Source: Labrys wisconsinensis
GTDB lineage: Bacteria > Pseudomonadota > Alphaproteobacteria > Rhizobiales > Labraceae
Assembly (NCBI RefSeq): GCF_030814995.1
Contig: NZ_JAUSVX010000001.1
Location: forward strand, 1,178,001-1,242,000
Reading direction: 5' to 3'
DNA length: 64,000 nucleotides
Position numbers and translations under genes: made by a program. How positions within the stretch are numbered: position 1 is the first letter of the stretch; each line of letters opens with the position of its first letter. Shown in pieces: positions 25,707 through 35,246 of this stretch. The notes beneath the pieces are model-generated. The model was not told where the DNA came from, searched no databases, and worked only from the letters and a program-made list of their open reading frames with translations.

Positions 25707-27457
25707 CCCAGGATTTCACCCCCGACCAGAAGCGCTATCTGGAGGGCTTCGTCTCCGGCATGCAGGCGGTGCGCGGCGCCAGGGCGCCGTCCGCGGCACC
25801 GGTCGCCGCGGTGCCGACCGGGCCGGACGCCGCCCATGTCCGGGCGCAGGACGCCGCCGCCGCCGCCGGCCGCAAGCTGGTCGACCAGGAGAAGTGGAAG
25901 CGGGCCGAGCATCCCTTCGACGCCTATCCCAGGCTGAGGCACCAGGCACGCGAGGGCGCCTTTCCCAAGCCGGAGGACAATTTCCGCTGGCGCTATTTCG
26001 GGCTGTTCTACGTGGCCCCCGCCCAGGCGAGCTACATGGCGCGGCTGCGCATCCCCAACGGCATCCTCACCCATTGGCAGCTCGCCGGCATGGCCGAGAT
26101 CGCCGAGCGCCACGGCGGCGGCTATGCCCATGTCACCACCCGCGCCAACCTGCAGATCCGCGAGATCAGGCCGGACGACGCGGTGCGCGTGGTCGAGGCG
26201 GTGCAGGACCTCGGCCTGTGCTCGCGCGGCTCGGGCGCCGACAATATCCGCAACGTCACCGGCTCGGCCACCGCCGGCATCGACCCGCAGGAGCTCTGCG
26301 ACACGCGGCCCCTGGCGCGGGAGTGGCACCACCACATCCTCAACGACCGCTCGCTCTATGGGCTGCCGCGCAAGTTCAACGTCGCCTTCGACGGCGGCGG
26401 CCGCATCGCCACGCTGGAGGAGACCAACGACATCGGCTTCCAGGCAGTGGAGGTGCGCGGGGAGCACGGCGCCGAGCCGGGCCTCTGGTTCCGCCTCGTG
26501 CTCGGCGGCATCACCGGCCATCGCGACCTCGCGCGCCCGACCGGCGTCTTCTGCCGCGCCGAGGAGTGCTGCGCCGTCGCCGACGCCATCGTCCGCGTCT
26601 TCATCGACCATGGCGACCGCACCGACCGCACCAAGGCGCGGATGAAATATGTGCTCGACGCCTGGGGCTTCGAGAAATACCTCGCCGCGGTCGAGGAGAA
26701 GCTCGGCCGGCCGCTGACCCGCATCGCCGAGGCGGCGGTGGCGCCGCGCCCGCCGGTCGACCGCGCCGCCCATATCGGCCTGCACCCCCAGCGCCAGCCC
26801 GGGCTCAACTGGCTCGGCGTCGCCCTGCCGGTCGGGAAGATGACGGCGGCCGAGATGCGCGGCCTCGCTGCCCTCGCCCGCGACCTGGGCGACGGCGACA
26901 TCCGCCTGACGGTCTGGCAGAACCTCATCCTCTCAGGCGTGCCGGACGAGCGGGCGGACGCCGCCAAGGCCGCGGTCGAGGCGCTCGGCCTCGGCTGGCG
27001 GGCGACCTCGCTGCGCGCCGGCCTGGTCGCCTGCACCGGCGCCACCGGCTGCAAGTTCGCCGCTGCCCATACCAAGGAGGACGCGCTCGCCATCGCCGAC
27101 CACATCGATGCGCGGCTCAGCCTGGACGTGCCGGTGAACGTGCACCTGACCGGCTGCCATCATTCCTGCGCCCAGCACTATGTCGGCGATATCGGCCTGG
27201 TCGGCGCCAAGGTGACGGTGAGCGAGGAGGGCGACCAGGTGGAGGGCTACACCATCGTGGTCGGCGGCGGCTTCGCCGACCAGGCGCGCATCGGGCGCGA
27301 GCTCTGGCGCGAGGTGCCGGCGACCGCCTGCGCCGGCAAGGTCGAGGCCCTGCTGCGCGCCTATCTCGACCATCGGTCCGGCTCGCAGGAAAGCTTCCAG
27401 GCCTTCACCCAGCGCCATGAGCCCGAGGCGCTGCGCAGGCTGGCGGAGGCGTCATGA
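25703..27457 (+). CDS. nirA: Assimilatory nitrite reductase, NirA type (sirohaem/4Fe-4S)
   Basis: This 584-residue enzyme belongs to the nitrite/sulfite reductase family. The cluster ligands are visible as C444-x5-C450 (ACTGATGC) and C485-x3-C489 (TGCHHSC), which hold the 4Fe-4S centre bridged to sirohaem. The ferrodoxin-type sequences FYVAPAQASYMARLRIPNG and TTRANLQIREI support NirA rather than NirB. It reduces nitrite to ammonium with six electrons. An N-terminal extension (residues about 1-85) carries Ala-rich sequence of unknown role. It overlaps the following reductase gene by four bases. Confidence 0.92.
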   Translation: MTQDFTPDQKRYLEGFVSGMQAVRGARAPSAAPVAAVPTGPDAAHVRAQDAAAAAGRKLVDQEKWKRAEHPFDAYPRLRHQAREGAFPKPEDNFRWRYFGLFYVAPAQASYMARLRIPNGILTHWQLAGMAEIAERHGGGYAHVTTRANLQIREIRPDDAVRVVEAVQDLGLCSRGSGADNIRNVTGSATAGIDPQELCDTRPLAREWHHHILNDRSLYGLPRKFNVAFDGGGRIATLEETNDIGFQAVEVRGEHGAEPGLWFRLVLGGITGHRDLARPTGVFCRAEECCAVADAIVRVFIDHGDRTDRTKARMKYVLDAWGFEKYLAAVEEKLGRPLTRIAEAAVAPRPPVDRAAHIGLHPQRQPGLNWLGVALPVGKMTAAEMRGLAALARDLGDGDIRLTVWQNLILSGVPDERADAAKAAVEALGLGWRATSLRAGLVACTGATGCKFAAAHTKEDALAIADHIDARLSLDVPVNVHLTGCHHSCAQHYVGDIGLVGAKVTVSEEGDQVEGYTIVVGGGFADQARIGRELWREVPATACAGKVEALLRAYLDHRSGSQESFQAFTQRHEPEALRRLAEAS

Positions 27458-29061
27458 GCGTCCAGATCCCGCCGCCCCGCATGCTCGTGCCCGAGAGCGC
27501 GCCGTTCACGCCGGAGCAGCGCGCCTGGCTGAACGGCTTCTTCGCCGCCGTGGTGACGGCGGACGGGGCGCCGATGCCGCTCACCGCGGCGGAAGGGGCC
27601 GCGCTGATGCCGGAGGCGGCCGCCCCGGCGCTCGCCGACAACGATAGCGCGCCCTGGCACGATCCCAGCCTGCCGCTCGACGAGCGCCTCGCCATGGCCG
27701 CCGGCCGGCCGCTGGCGCCGCGCCTGATGGCCGCCATGGCGCAGCAGGATTGCGGCCAGTGCGGCTACAGCTGCGCCGACTATGCCAATGCCCTGTTCCT
27801 GAAGAAGGAGGAGCGGCTCACCCTGTGCGCGCCGGGCGGCAAGGAGACCGCCCGCATGCTCCGGCAGCTCGCGGCCGAGATCGGCGAGGCCCCGGCGGCC
27901 GTGCCGGTCGCGGGCGACGCCAAGCCCGTCGCCGGCCCCGCCGGCGAGCCCGGGCGTTCCCGCGACAACCCGGCCGAGGCCGCGTTCCTGTCGCGGCGGC
28001 GCCTCAACGGCGAAGGCTCGGCCAAGACCACCTGGCATGTCGAGTTCGACCTTGCCGCCAGCGGGCTCGACTATGCCCCGGGCGACAGCTTCGGCGTCTT
28101 CCCGAAGAACCCGCCGGCGCTCGCCGACCAGGTCATCGCCATGCTCGGCGCCCGGCCGGAAGGGTTGGTGCGGGGCAGGCCGCTGCGCGATGTCCTGATC
28201 GAGGATGTCGGCCTCGGCGCCCCGCCCGACGCCCTGTTCCAGCTCTTCTCCTATGTCAGCGGCGGCGACCTCAGGCGCAAGGCGCGGGCGCTGGCCAACG
28301 GCGAGGATCCCGACGGCGACGCCGCGACGCTCGACGTCCTGGCGGCGCTGCACAAGTTCCCCGGTGTCCGGCCGGGCGCGGAAGCCTTCGTCGAGGCGCT
28401 CGAGCCGCTGCAGCCGCGGCTCTATTCGATCTCCTCGTCGCTCGCCGCCAATCCCGGCCGGGTTTCGCTCACCGTCGACACGGTGCGCTACCGCATCGGC
28501 CCGCGCGAGCGGCTCGGCGTTGCCTCCACCTTCCTGGGGGAGCGCCTCGGTCTGGGCGAGACGCTGCGGGTCTATGTGCAGAAGGCGCACGGCTTCCGCC
28601 TGCCGGCCGATCCGGCGACGCCCGTCATCATGATCGGGCCGGGCACCGGCGTCGCCCCGTTCCGCGCCTTCCTGCAGGAGCGCCGGGCGGTGGGGGAGCC
28701 CGGGCGGAACTGGCTGTTCTTCGGCCATCAGCGGCGCGACCACGACTTCTTCTACGAGGACGAGTTCGCCGCCATGCGCGACAGCGGCCTGCTGACGCGG
28801 CTGTCCCTGGCCTGGTCGCGCGACGGCCGGGAGAAGTTCTACGTGCAGGACCGCATGCGCGAGGTCGGGGCGGAGCTGTGGCGCTGGATCGCCGAGGGCG
28901 CTCATCTCTATGTCTGCGGCGATGCCAGGCGCATGGCGCGCGACGTCGAGCGCGCCCTGGTCGACATCGTCGCCGAGGCGGGCGCCCGCTCGGCCGAGGA
29001 GGCCGCGGCCTTCGTCGCCGGGCTGAAGAAGGCCAGCCGCTACCAGGCGGACGTCTATTGA
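27454..29061 (+). CDS. Fe-S / FNR-type flavoprotein reductase, probable NirA electron donor
   Basis: This 535-residue protein resembles the FAD/NADPH half of sulfite reductase alpha (CysJ) but lacks the FMN flavodoxin domain. In its place is a segment with C100-x2-C103-x3-C107-x17-C125 (DCGQCGYSC ... LCAPGG), resembling PF04060 4Fe-4S domains. The FAD motif RLYSISSSL and the NADPH motif GPGTGVAPFRAFLQER are intact, as is CGDARRMARDVERAL. Location between nirA and nasA, with overlaps on both sides, suggests it passes electrons from NADPH to NirA or NasA. General sulfite reductase function is the alternative. Confidence 0.85.
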   Translation: MSVQIPPPRMLVPESAPFTPEQRAWLNGFFAAVVTADGAPMPLTAAEGAALMPEAAAPALADNDSAPWHDPSLPLDERLAMAAGRPLAPRLMAAMAQQDCGQCGYSCADYANALFLKKEERLTLCAPGGKETARMLRQLAAEIGEAPAAVPVAGDAKPVAGPAGEPGRSRDNPAEAAFLSRRRLNGEGSAKTTWHVEFDLAASGLDYAPGDSFGVFPKNPPALADQVIAMLGARPEGLVRGRPLRDVLIEDVGLGAPPDALFQLFSYVSGGDLRRKARALANGEDPDGDAATLDVLAALHKFPGVRPGAEAFVEALEPLQPRLYSISSSLAANPGRVSLTVDTVRYRIGPRERLGVASTFLGERLGLGETLRVYVQKAHGFRLPADPATPVIMIGPGTGVAPFRAFLQERRAVGEPGRNWLFFGHQRRDHDFFYEDEFAAMRDSGLLTRLSLAWSRDGREKFYVQDRMREVGAELWRWIAEGAHLYVCGDARRMARDVERALVDIVAEAGARSAEEAAAFVAGLKKASRYQADVY

Positions 29062-31727
29062 TGAACGCGCACGCGCCGTCGCCGACGGTCCGCACCATCT
29101 GCCCCTATTGCGGCGTCGGCTGCGGCGTCCTCGTGACGCCGGACGGCGCCGGTGGCGCGGCCGTCGCCGGCGACCCCGGCCATCCCGCCAATGCCGGGCG
29201 GCTCTGCGTCAAGGGCGCGGCGCTCGGCGAGACGCTGGCGACCGGCGGGCGCCTGCTCCACCCGACGATCCACGGCGTGCGCTCCACCTGGAACCGGGCG
29301 CTCGATGCGGTCGCGGACGGGTTCCGGCGCACCCTGGAGACGCACGGGCCGGAGGCGGTCGCCCTCTATCTCTCCGGCCAGCTCCTCACCGAGGACTATT
29401 ACGTCGCCAACAAGCTGATGAAGGGCTTCCTCGGCTCGGCCAATGTCGACACCAATTCGCGCCTGTGCATGGCCTCCTCCGTCGCCGGCCATCGCCGCGC
29501 CTTCGGCTCCGACACGGTGCCGGGCTGCTACGAGGATCTCGACGAGGCCGACCTGATCGTGCTGGTCGGCTCCAACGCCGCCTGGTGCCACCCCGTGCTG
29601 TTCCAGCGCATGGAAAAAGCGCGGGGGCGCGGCGCACGCCTGGTCGTGGTCGATCCGCGCCGCACCGTCACCGCCGAAGGGGCCGATCTCCATCTCGCCC
29701 TCGCGCCCGGCACGGACAGCGTCCTGTTCGCCCGCCTGCTGGTCGAGATCGTCGAGCGCGGCGCCCTCGACCGCGATTTCGTCGCTCGCCACACCGCCGG
29801 GCTCGACGAGGCGCTGGCGGCCGCCCGGGCGATCGCGCCGGACGCGGCCTCGGCGGCGGCGCGCTGCGGCCTGGAGGGGGAGGCGCTCGTCGCTTTCCTC
29901 GACTGGTGGATCGGCACGCCGCGCGTCGTCACCTGCTTCAGCCAGGGCGTGAACCAGTCGGCGCAGGGCACCGACAAGGTCAACGCCATCCTCAACGCCC
30001 ATCTCGCCACCGGGCGCATCGGCCGGCCGGGCTGCGGCCCGTTCTCCCTCACCGGCCAGCCCAACGCCATGGGCGGGCGCGAGGTCGGCGGCCTCGCCAA
30101 TCAGCTCGCGGCGCATATGGGTTTCTCGCCGGAGGAGGTCGAAAGGGTCGGGCGCTTCTGGCAGGCGCCGCGCATGGCGCGGCACGAGGGCCGCAAGGCG
30201 GTGGCGATGTTCGAAGCCGTCGAGCGCGGCGAGATCAGGGCGCTGTGGATCCTGTCGACCAACCCCGCCGTGAGCCTGCCGCGCGCCGATGCCATGCGAG
30301 CGGCCCTGAAGCGGCTCGACTTCCTGGCGGTGTCGGACATCTCCGCCCATGCCGACGGCATCCTCGACGCGGCGACGGTGGTGCTGCCGGCGGCCGCCTG
30401 GGGCGAGAAGGACGGCACCGTCACCAATTCCGAGCGCCGCATCTCGCGCCAGCGCCCGTTCCGGCCGCCGCCGGGCGAGGCCAGGCCCGACTGGTGGCAG
30501 CTCGCCGAGGTCGCCCGCCGCCTCGGCCATGGCGAGGCCTTCGCCTATGCCGGGCCCGCCGCCGTCTTCCGCGAGCATGCCGCGCTGTCCGCCTTCGAGA
30601 ACGAGGGCCGCCGCGCCTTCGACATCGGCGGCCTCGCCGAGCTCACGGACGAGGCCTATGACCGGCTGGAGCCGGTGCAATGGCCGCTGCGCAGGGGCGA
30701 GGCGGAAGGCCGGCGCCGCCTGTTCGCCGAGGGCGGCTTCACCCATGCCGACGGCCGGGCGCGCTTCGTCGCCATCGCGGTGCCGGCGCTCGCCGCCATG
30801 CCCTCGCCGGACTATCCGCTGCTCCTCAACACCGGGCGGGTGCGCGACCATTGGCATACCATGACGCGCACCGGCCTCAGCCCGCGGCTCGCCCGCCATC
30901 GCGGTGCCCCCTTCCTCGAGGTCCATCCCGCCGACGCCGCGCGCTTCGGCCTGGTGGACGGGGGCTTCGCCGCGGTGCGCAGCCCGCACGGCGAGGTGCA
31001 GCTCAAGGTCGTCGTCACCGAAGGCCAGCGGCCGGGCTCGCTGTTCGCCCCGATCCACTGGACCGACGCCACCGCCGGCCGCGCCCGCGTCGGCGCGCTG
31101 GTGCATGCGATCACCGACCCGGTATCGGGCCAGCCCGATTCGAAGGCGGTGCCCGTCGCCGTCCGTCCCTGCGCCGTCGCCGCGCAGGGCTACATCGTCT
31201 CACGCCGGCGCCTGTCGCTGCCGGCCTGGCTCGGCCATGCCCGCATGGCGGTCGCGGGCGGAGAGGCCGTCACCTTCGCCAGCGTCCGGGATCCCGCGGC
31301 GCTGCACGCTCTCCTGTCGAACTGGCTCGGCCTGGAGGCGGCGCCGCTGGTACGGTCGGACCGGCGCGCCGGCACGCACCGGTCGGCGTCTCTTTCCGGC
31401 GGGCGGCTCGACATGCTGCTCGCCACCGCTCCCGAGAGCGACGAGGCGGCGCTCGACCGAGCCATCGCCCTGCTGGGCGAGGAGCGCATCGACCTGGCGA
31501 CGCGCCGCTACCTCCTGGCCGGCCGCGGCCCGGCAGGCGACCGCAGCGCCGGGCCGCTGGTCTGCGCCTGCTTCGGCGTGCATCGCGCGGCGATCGAGGC
31601 GGCCGTCGGCGACGGCGCAAGCAACGTCGAAGCGGTCGGCGCGCGCTTGCGCGCCGGCACCAATTGCGGTTCGTGCCGGCCGGAGATCCGCCGGCTGATC
31701 GAGGCGATGGGGATACCGGCGGCCTGA
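29061..31727 (+). CDS. nasA: Assimilatory nitrate reductase catalytic subunit NasA
   Basis: This 888-residue molybdopterin oxidoreductase starts at an ATG overlapping the previous stop by one base. The N-terminal 4Fe-4S ligands are C14, C17, C21 and C49 (TICPYCGVGC ... RLCVKG). The bis-MGD domain shows NSRLCMASSVAGHRRAFGSD and SLTGQPNAMGGREVGGLANQ. A C-terminal BFD-like [2Fe-2S] domain has C835-x-C837 and C869-x2-C872, as in NasA proteins that accept electrons from a flavoprotein. There is no signal peptide, consistent with a cytoplasmic assimilatory enzyme reducing nitrate to nitrite. Confidence 0.94.
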   Translation: MNAHAPSPTVRTICPYCGVGCGVLVTPDGAGGAAVAGDPGHPANAGRLCVKGAALGETLATGGRLLHPTIHGVRSTWNRALDAVADGFRRTLETHGPEAVALYLSGQLLTEDYYVANKLMKGFLGSANVDTNSRLCMASSVAGHRRAFGSDTVPGCYEDLDEADLIVLVGSNAAWCHPVLFQRMEKARGRGARLVVVDPRRTVTAEGADLHLALAPGTDSVLFARLLVEIVERGALDRDFVARHTAGLDEALAAARAIAPDAASAAARCGLEGEALVAFLDWWIGTPRVVTCFSQGVNQSAQGTDKVNAILNAHLATGRIGRPGCGPFSLTGQPNAMGGREVGGLANQLAAHMGFSPEEVERVGRFWQAPRMARHEGRKAVAMFEAVERGEIRALWILSTNPAVSLPRADAMRAALKRLDFLAVSDISAHADGILDAATVVLPAAAWGEKDGTVTNSERRISRQRPFRPPPGEARPDWWQLAEVARRLGHGEAFAYAGPAAVFREHAALSAFENEGRRAFDIGGLAELTDEAYDRLEPVQWPLRRGEAEGRRRLFAEGGFTHADGRARFVAIAVPALAAMPSPDYPLLLNTGRVRDHWHTMTRTGLSPRLARHRGAPFLEVHPADAARFGLVDGGFAAVRSPHGEVQLKVVVTEGQRPGSLFAPIHWTDATAGRARVGALVHAITDPVSGQPDSKAVPVAVRPCAVAAQGYIVSRRRLSLPAWLGHARMAVAGGEAVTFASVRDPAALHALLSNWLGLEAAPLVRSDRRAGTHRSASLSGGRLDMLLATAPESDEAALDRAIALLGEERIDLATRRYLLAGRGPAGDRSAGPLVCACFGVHRAAIEAAVGDGASNVEAVGARLRAGTNCGSCRPEIRRLIEAMGIPAA

Positions 31728-31748
31728 GGCGGCGCGAGCGACGCCGGC

Positions 31749-32585
31749 TCAGTGCAGGCTGCCGCCCCCGCCATAGGCGACCCAGACATTGGGCTCCTCG
31801 TAGCGGCCGATCCGGCGGGTGGGATCGACCGAGATCGGCACCAGGGCGCCGTCGATGAGGAAGTCCCCGGACGCTTCCAGCTCCCGGCCGGCCCAGGTCT
31901 CCCAGAAGCCGAGCGGCTCCTCCACGACCATGGAGCGCTCGCAGGGGCGGACCAGGCGGCCGCCCTCCGACAGATGGGCGCGCAGCCAGGGATCGAAGAT
32001 CCGGCCCTTGTCGTCCACCCAGTTCACATAGTCGCCGATCGGCACGAGGGGATGGGCGTCCTTGCGCGTCGGCCGCACCGGCGCGATCAGCCCGTCCAGC
32101 CCCATCCGGCCGGAAAGGTCGCGCAAGGCCCGGATCATCGTCCGGGCATGGCCCTTGCCGCGATGGACGGTCGGCACCGAGATCGCCAGCGCGCCCAGCA
32201 TGTTCGCCCGGCCGCCGCGACGCGCCGCCGCCCGCTCGACCATCCAGTCCCAGCCCTCCGCCGGCAGCTCGTCCGGGCCGGAACAGGCGACGGGCACGCA
32301 GCAGGCGACGGCGACCGGGTAGTCCGTCTCGGGATCGACGAGGCAGAGCTGGCAGTCCGCGAACTCTTCCAGGAGATCGTCGTAGAAGTTGTGATGAGCG
32401 GCCGTGTAATTCAGAAAGCCGACCGGGCCCCAGGTCGCATGTTCGAGGGCGATCGCTGCCCGCCGCAAATCAGGACTGTAGCTCCTTGGCCGAATAACCA
32501 GATTTGTCACTGTCAAACTCGCGGAATTGAACGACTGCGGTGCTGGCCGCGCAGTATCGGCGCGATTTAATAATATATTAACCAT
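31749..32585 (-). CDS. GNAT-like acetyltransferase, function unknown
   Basis: The protein has about 278 residues from the ATG at 32585; a shorter form from the GTG at 32510 (TNLVIRPRSYSPDLRRA) fits better with the promoter features upstream. The central part has an acetyl-CoA-type loop in VPTVHRGKGHARTMIRALRD, and the surrounding sequence is conserved-looking but matches no named enzyme I recognise. It converges with nasA at 21 bases and is divergent from a GGDEF/EAL gene. No substrate can be proposed. Confidence 0.6.
   Translation of the reverse strand: MVNILLNRADTARPAPQSFNSASLTVTNLVIRPRSYSPDLRRAAIALEHATWGPVGFLNYTAAHHNFYDDLLEEFADCQLCLVDPETDYPVAVACCVPVACSGPDELPAEGWDWMVERAAARRGGRANMLGALAISVPTVHRGKGHARTMIRALRDLSGRMGLDGLIAPVRPTRKDAHPLVPIGDYVNWVDDKGRIFDPWLRAHLSEGGRLVRPCERSMVVEEPLGFWETWAGRELEASGDFLIDGALVPISVDPTRRIGRYEEPNVWVAYGGGGSLH
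32567..32582. promoter_or_regulatory. Candidate CtrA box (TTAA-N7-TTAAC)
   Basis: TTAA-TAATATA-TTAAC is an exact match to the consensus bound by the cell-cycle regulator CtrA in Alphaproteobacteria. It is in the AT-rich divergent region between the GNAT-like gene and the GGDEF/EAL gene. If the GNAT-like protein starts at 32585, the box would lie inside its first codons, favouring the later GTG start. Confidence 0.45.
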
Positions 32586-32868
32586 ATTTGTGCAATCAGG
32601 ATTGATGGTTGCGCGAACTCGACAGCGTCTCACCTACGGTAGGTTGCAAGGATTCTCTGTGCCCATGCGCACGCGTGCAATCGGTGCCGGACCGACCGGT
32701 CGCCGGCTCCGTTTGTGGCCGAATCCGGTCCGCGACGCCTGTTCCGCCGGGCAACATGTTGTTCAACATTCTGCCGTAGCGTGCTGACGGAATCTCGGAT
32801 CGGAGCGGGCCGGGCGGTAAGTATTTACAGTCGAGGCGGGTCACCGGGGTTCGAGCCGAGGCGTCAGG

Positions 32869-35133
32869 ATGAAGCGATGGGCAGGGATAGCGGAGCCGGC
32901 TGGCGACTTGAATCGCCTGACGACCGCCATTGGACTCGCCATCGCGTTCTTCGGTCTCGCCCTGATCGGCGTCATCGTCTATGCCGGCTGGTCGTCCAAC
33001 AAGGCGGCCGGTGAAACCGAGACCAAGCTGGTCGATTATGCCATCGACCAGAGCATCGCCCGGGTGCTCAATGAGCAGAAAAGCATTGCCTGGTGGGATG
33101 ACGCGGTCAAGAACATCGACATCTCTTTCAACGCCGACTGGATCGATGAGCAGATCGGCCTCTTCCTGACCGAAATTTATGGCCAGGACGAACTCTATAT
33201 CTTCAATTCGCAGGACAAGCCGATCTACGGGTACAAGAAGGGCGGCCGCCTGCAGGGCCTCGAGCGCTTCGATCAGAATCCGCAGTTCAAGGTGCTGCTC
33301 CAGGAGATGCGGGAGCGCAAGGCCAAGGGCCTGTTCGAGCGGCCGGACATCTTCGGCGAGGGCCAGGACCAGTTCCACGAGTTCAAGGGCGTCCTCGAAT
33401 GGGGCAAGTGGCGCGGCCATATCCTCGTCGTCGACGGCCGGCCGGCCATCGTCACGGCCATCACCATCTGCCCGACCCTCGATCCCACATTGCTGAAGGA
33501 CGAGCCGTATGCGTTGCTCAGCATCGTGTTCATCGACGACCAGTTCGTCCGCAAGATCGGCCGCTCGCTGCTGATGCCCGACCTGGCCCTGGTCAAGGAC
33601 GGCGCCGCCGACCGCGACGCCATGACCGAGCCCTTCGTCGCCGACGACGGCACGCTGCTCGGCATGTTCAGCTGGAAGCCGCGGCAGCCGGGCGCCGTCA
33701 TGCTGAACGTCATCCTGCCGCTGGTGCTGCTCGGCATCCTCGGCGCCGGGCTCCTGACGGCGCTGATGCTGCGGCGGCTGCGCGAGACCTCGGCGGAGCT
33801 GGCCCGGCGCGAGGCCGAGGCCCAGTACACGGCCAAGCACGATTCGCTGTCCGGCCTGCCGAACCGGCATTATTTCGCCGAGCAGGTCGATCAGGCGCTG
33901 CAGGGCCTCGCCGCCGGCACGCCGCCGGCCCTGATCATCGCCTATCTCGACATCGACCGGTTCAAGGACATCAACGACACGCTCGGGCACCAGTCCGGCG
34001 ATGCGCTGATCCGGGCCGCCGCGCTCCGCCTCCGGGAGGAGTTGGCCCCCGGCGACGTGCTGGCCCGCTTCGGCGGCGACGAGTTCGCCATCCTGCGCAC
34101 CGCCGACGACACCGGCGCGGCCACCGATCTCGCCGCCCGGCTCAGCGGCGCCTTCGCCGTGCCCTACGCCATCGCCAGCCAGAACGTCAGCGTCACCGCC
34201 TCGATCGGCTTCGCCTTCGCGCCGGAGCATGGCCGGACGGTCGATGAGCTGATGCAACGTGCCGACATCGCCCTCTATGCCGCCAAGGCCGCCGGACGCG
34301 ACCAGGCCCAGTTCTTCTCCGACGAGATGGAGCGGGTGGTCCAGCGCCGGCGCACCGTGGAGATCGACCTGCAGGCCGCGCTGAAGCATGGCGGCCTGTC
34401 GCTCTACTACCAGCCCCTGTTCTCCTGCTCCTCCAACGAGGTGACGGGCGTCGAGGCGCTGCTGCGCTGGACCCATCCGACCGAGGGACCGATCGCTCCG
34501 TCCGAGTTCATCCCGATCGCCGAGGAGGCGGGGCTGATGCCGGCGCTCGGCTCCTGGGTGCTGGAGCAGGCCTTCGCCGACAGCGCCCGCCTGCCGGACC
34601 TGGAAATGTCGATCAACCTGTCGCCGGCGCAGCTGCGCAATGCCGGCATCGAGGATCACCTGGCCAGCCTGATCCAGCGCCACGGCGTGCGCCCCGGGCG
34701 CATCATCTTCGAGATCACCGAGAATGTGCTGCTGAACTCCTCGGCCTCCACCACCAAGACCATGGCCTTCATCCGCAATCTCGGCTTCAAGATCGCTCTC
34801 GACGATTTCGGCACCGGCTATTCCAGCCTGCGCTATCTCTGCGACTTCAAGTTCGATCGGCTGAAGATCGATCGCTCCTTCGTCACCGGCATCAACCAGA
34901 CCGGCAACACTTTCGCCATCGCCCAATCCGCCGTCCAGCTCGGCCGGCACCTCGGCATGGACGTCGTCGCCGAGGGCGTGGAGACCGAGGCGGACGCGAC
35001 CGTGATGCGCTTCCTCGGCTGCACCGCCCTGCAGGGCTACTACTTCGCCCGGCCCATGCCGATCGAACGGCTCGAGGCGGCCGTGCGGGAGTTCGCCCGC
35101 GCCCGTCCCCTCGCCGCCGGCGGCGCCGCCTGA
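32869..35133 (+). CDS. Membrane-bound GGDEF-EAL protein with CHASE4-like sensor domain
   Basis: This 754-residue protein has a transmembrane helix at about 20-45, a periplasmic CHASE4-like domain (about 46-275, with IAWWDDAVKNIDISFNADWI), and a second helix at about 285-305. A GGDEF domain follows with intact GGDEF at 402-406 after RF, then an EAL domain with EAL at 529-531 and DDFGTGYSSLRYL. It could both make and degrade c-di-GMP. The external signal is unknown. A candidate CtrA box lies about 290 bases upstream. Confidence 0.9.
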   Translation: MKRWAGIAEPAGDLNRLTTAIGLAIAFFGLALIGVIVYAGWSSNKAAGETETKLVDYAIDQSIARVLNEQKSIAWWDDAVKNIDISFNADWIDEQIGLFLTEIYGQDELYIFNSQDKPIYGYKKGGRLQGLERFDQNPQFKVLLQEMRERKAKGLFERPDIFGEGQDQFHEFKGVLEWGKWRGHILVVDGRPAIVTAITICPTLDPTLLKDEPYALLSIVFIDDQFVRKIGRSLLMPDLALVKDGAADRDAMTEPFVADDGTLLGMFSWKPRQPGAVMLNVILPLVLLGILGAGLLTALMLRRLRETSAELARREAEAQYTAKHDSLSGLPNRHYFAEQVDQALQGLAAGTPPALIIAYLDIDRFKDINDTLGHQSGDALIRAAALRLREELAPGDVLARFGGDEFAILRTADDTGAATDLAARLSGAFAVPYAIASQNVSVTASIGFAFAPEHGRTVDELMQRADIALYAAKAAGRDQAQFFSDEMERVVQRRRTVEIDLQAALKHGGLSLYYQPLFSCSSNEVTGVEALLRWTHPTEGPIAPSEFIPIAEEAGLMPALGSWVLEQAFADSARLPDLEMSINLSPAQLRNAGIEDHLASLIQRHGVRPGRIIFEITENVLLNSSASTTKTMAFIRNLGFKIALDDFGTGYSSLRYLCDFKFDRLKIDRSFVTGINQTGNTFAIAQSAVQLGRHLGMDVVAEGVETEADATVMRFLGCTALQGYYFARPMPIERLEAAVREFARARPLAAGGAA

Positions 35134-35246
35134 GCGGTGTTTGCGCCGGCCGGCTTCCGGCCTATGACGTCCCCGGAGACCTTCGGACCCCGCGGCGCCG
35201 CGCCGGTGCGGGCCGCCGCGGCCCATCCCCCGGGGAGACGACGCCA

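Noticed and set aside
27454-29061. Assignment as complete sulfite reductase alpha subunit CysJ
   Set aside because: The FMN flavodoxin domain is absent and a Cys-rich Fe-S-like segment is present; gene context is nitrate assimilation.
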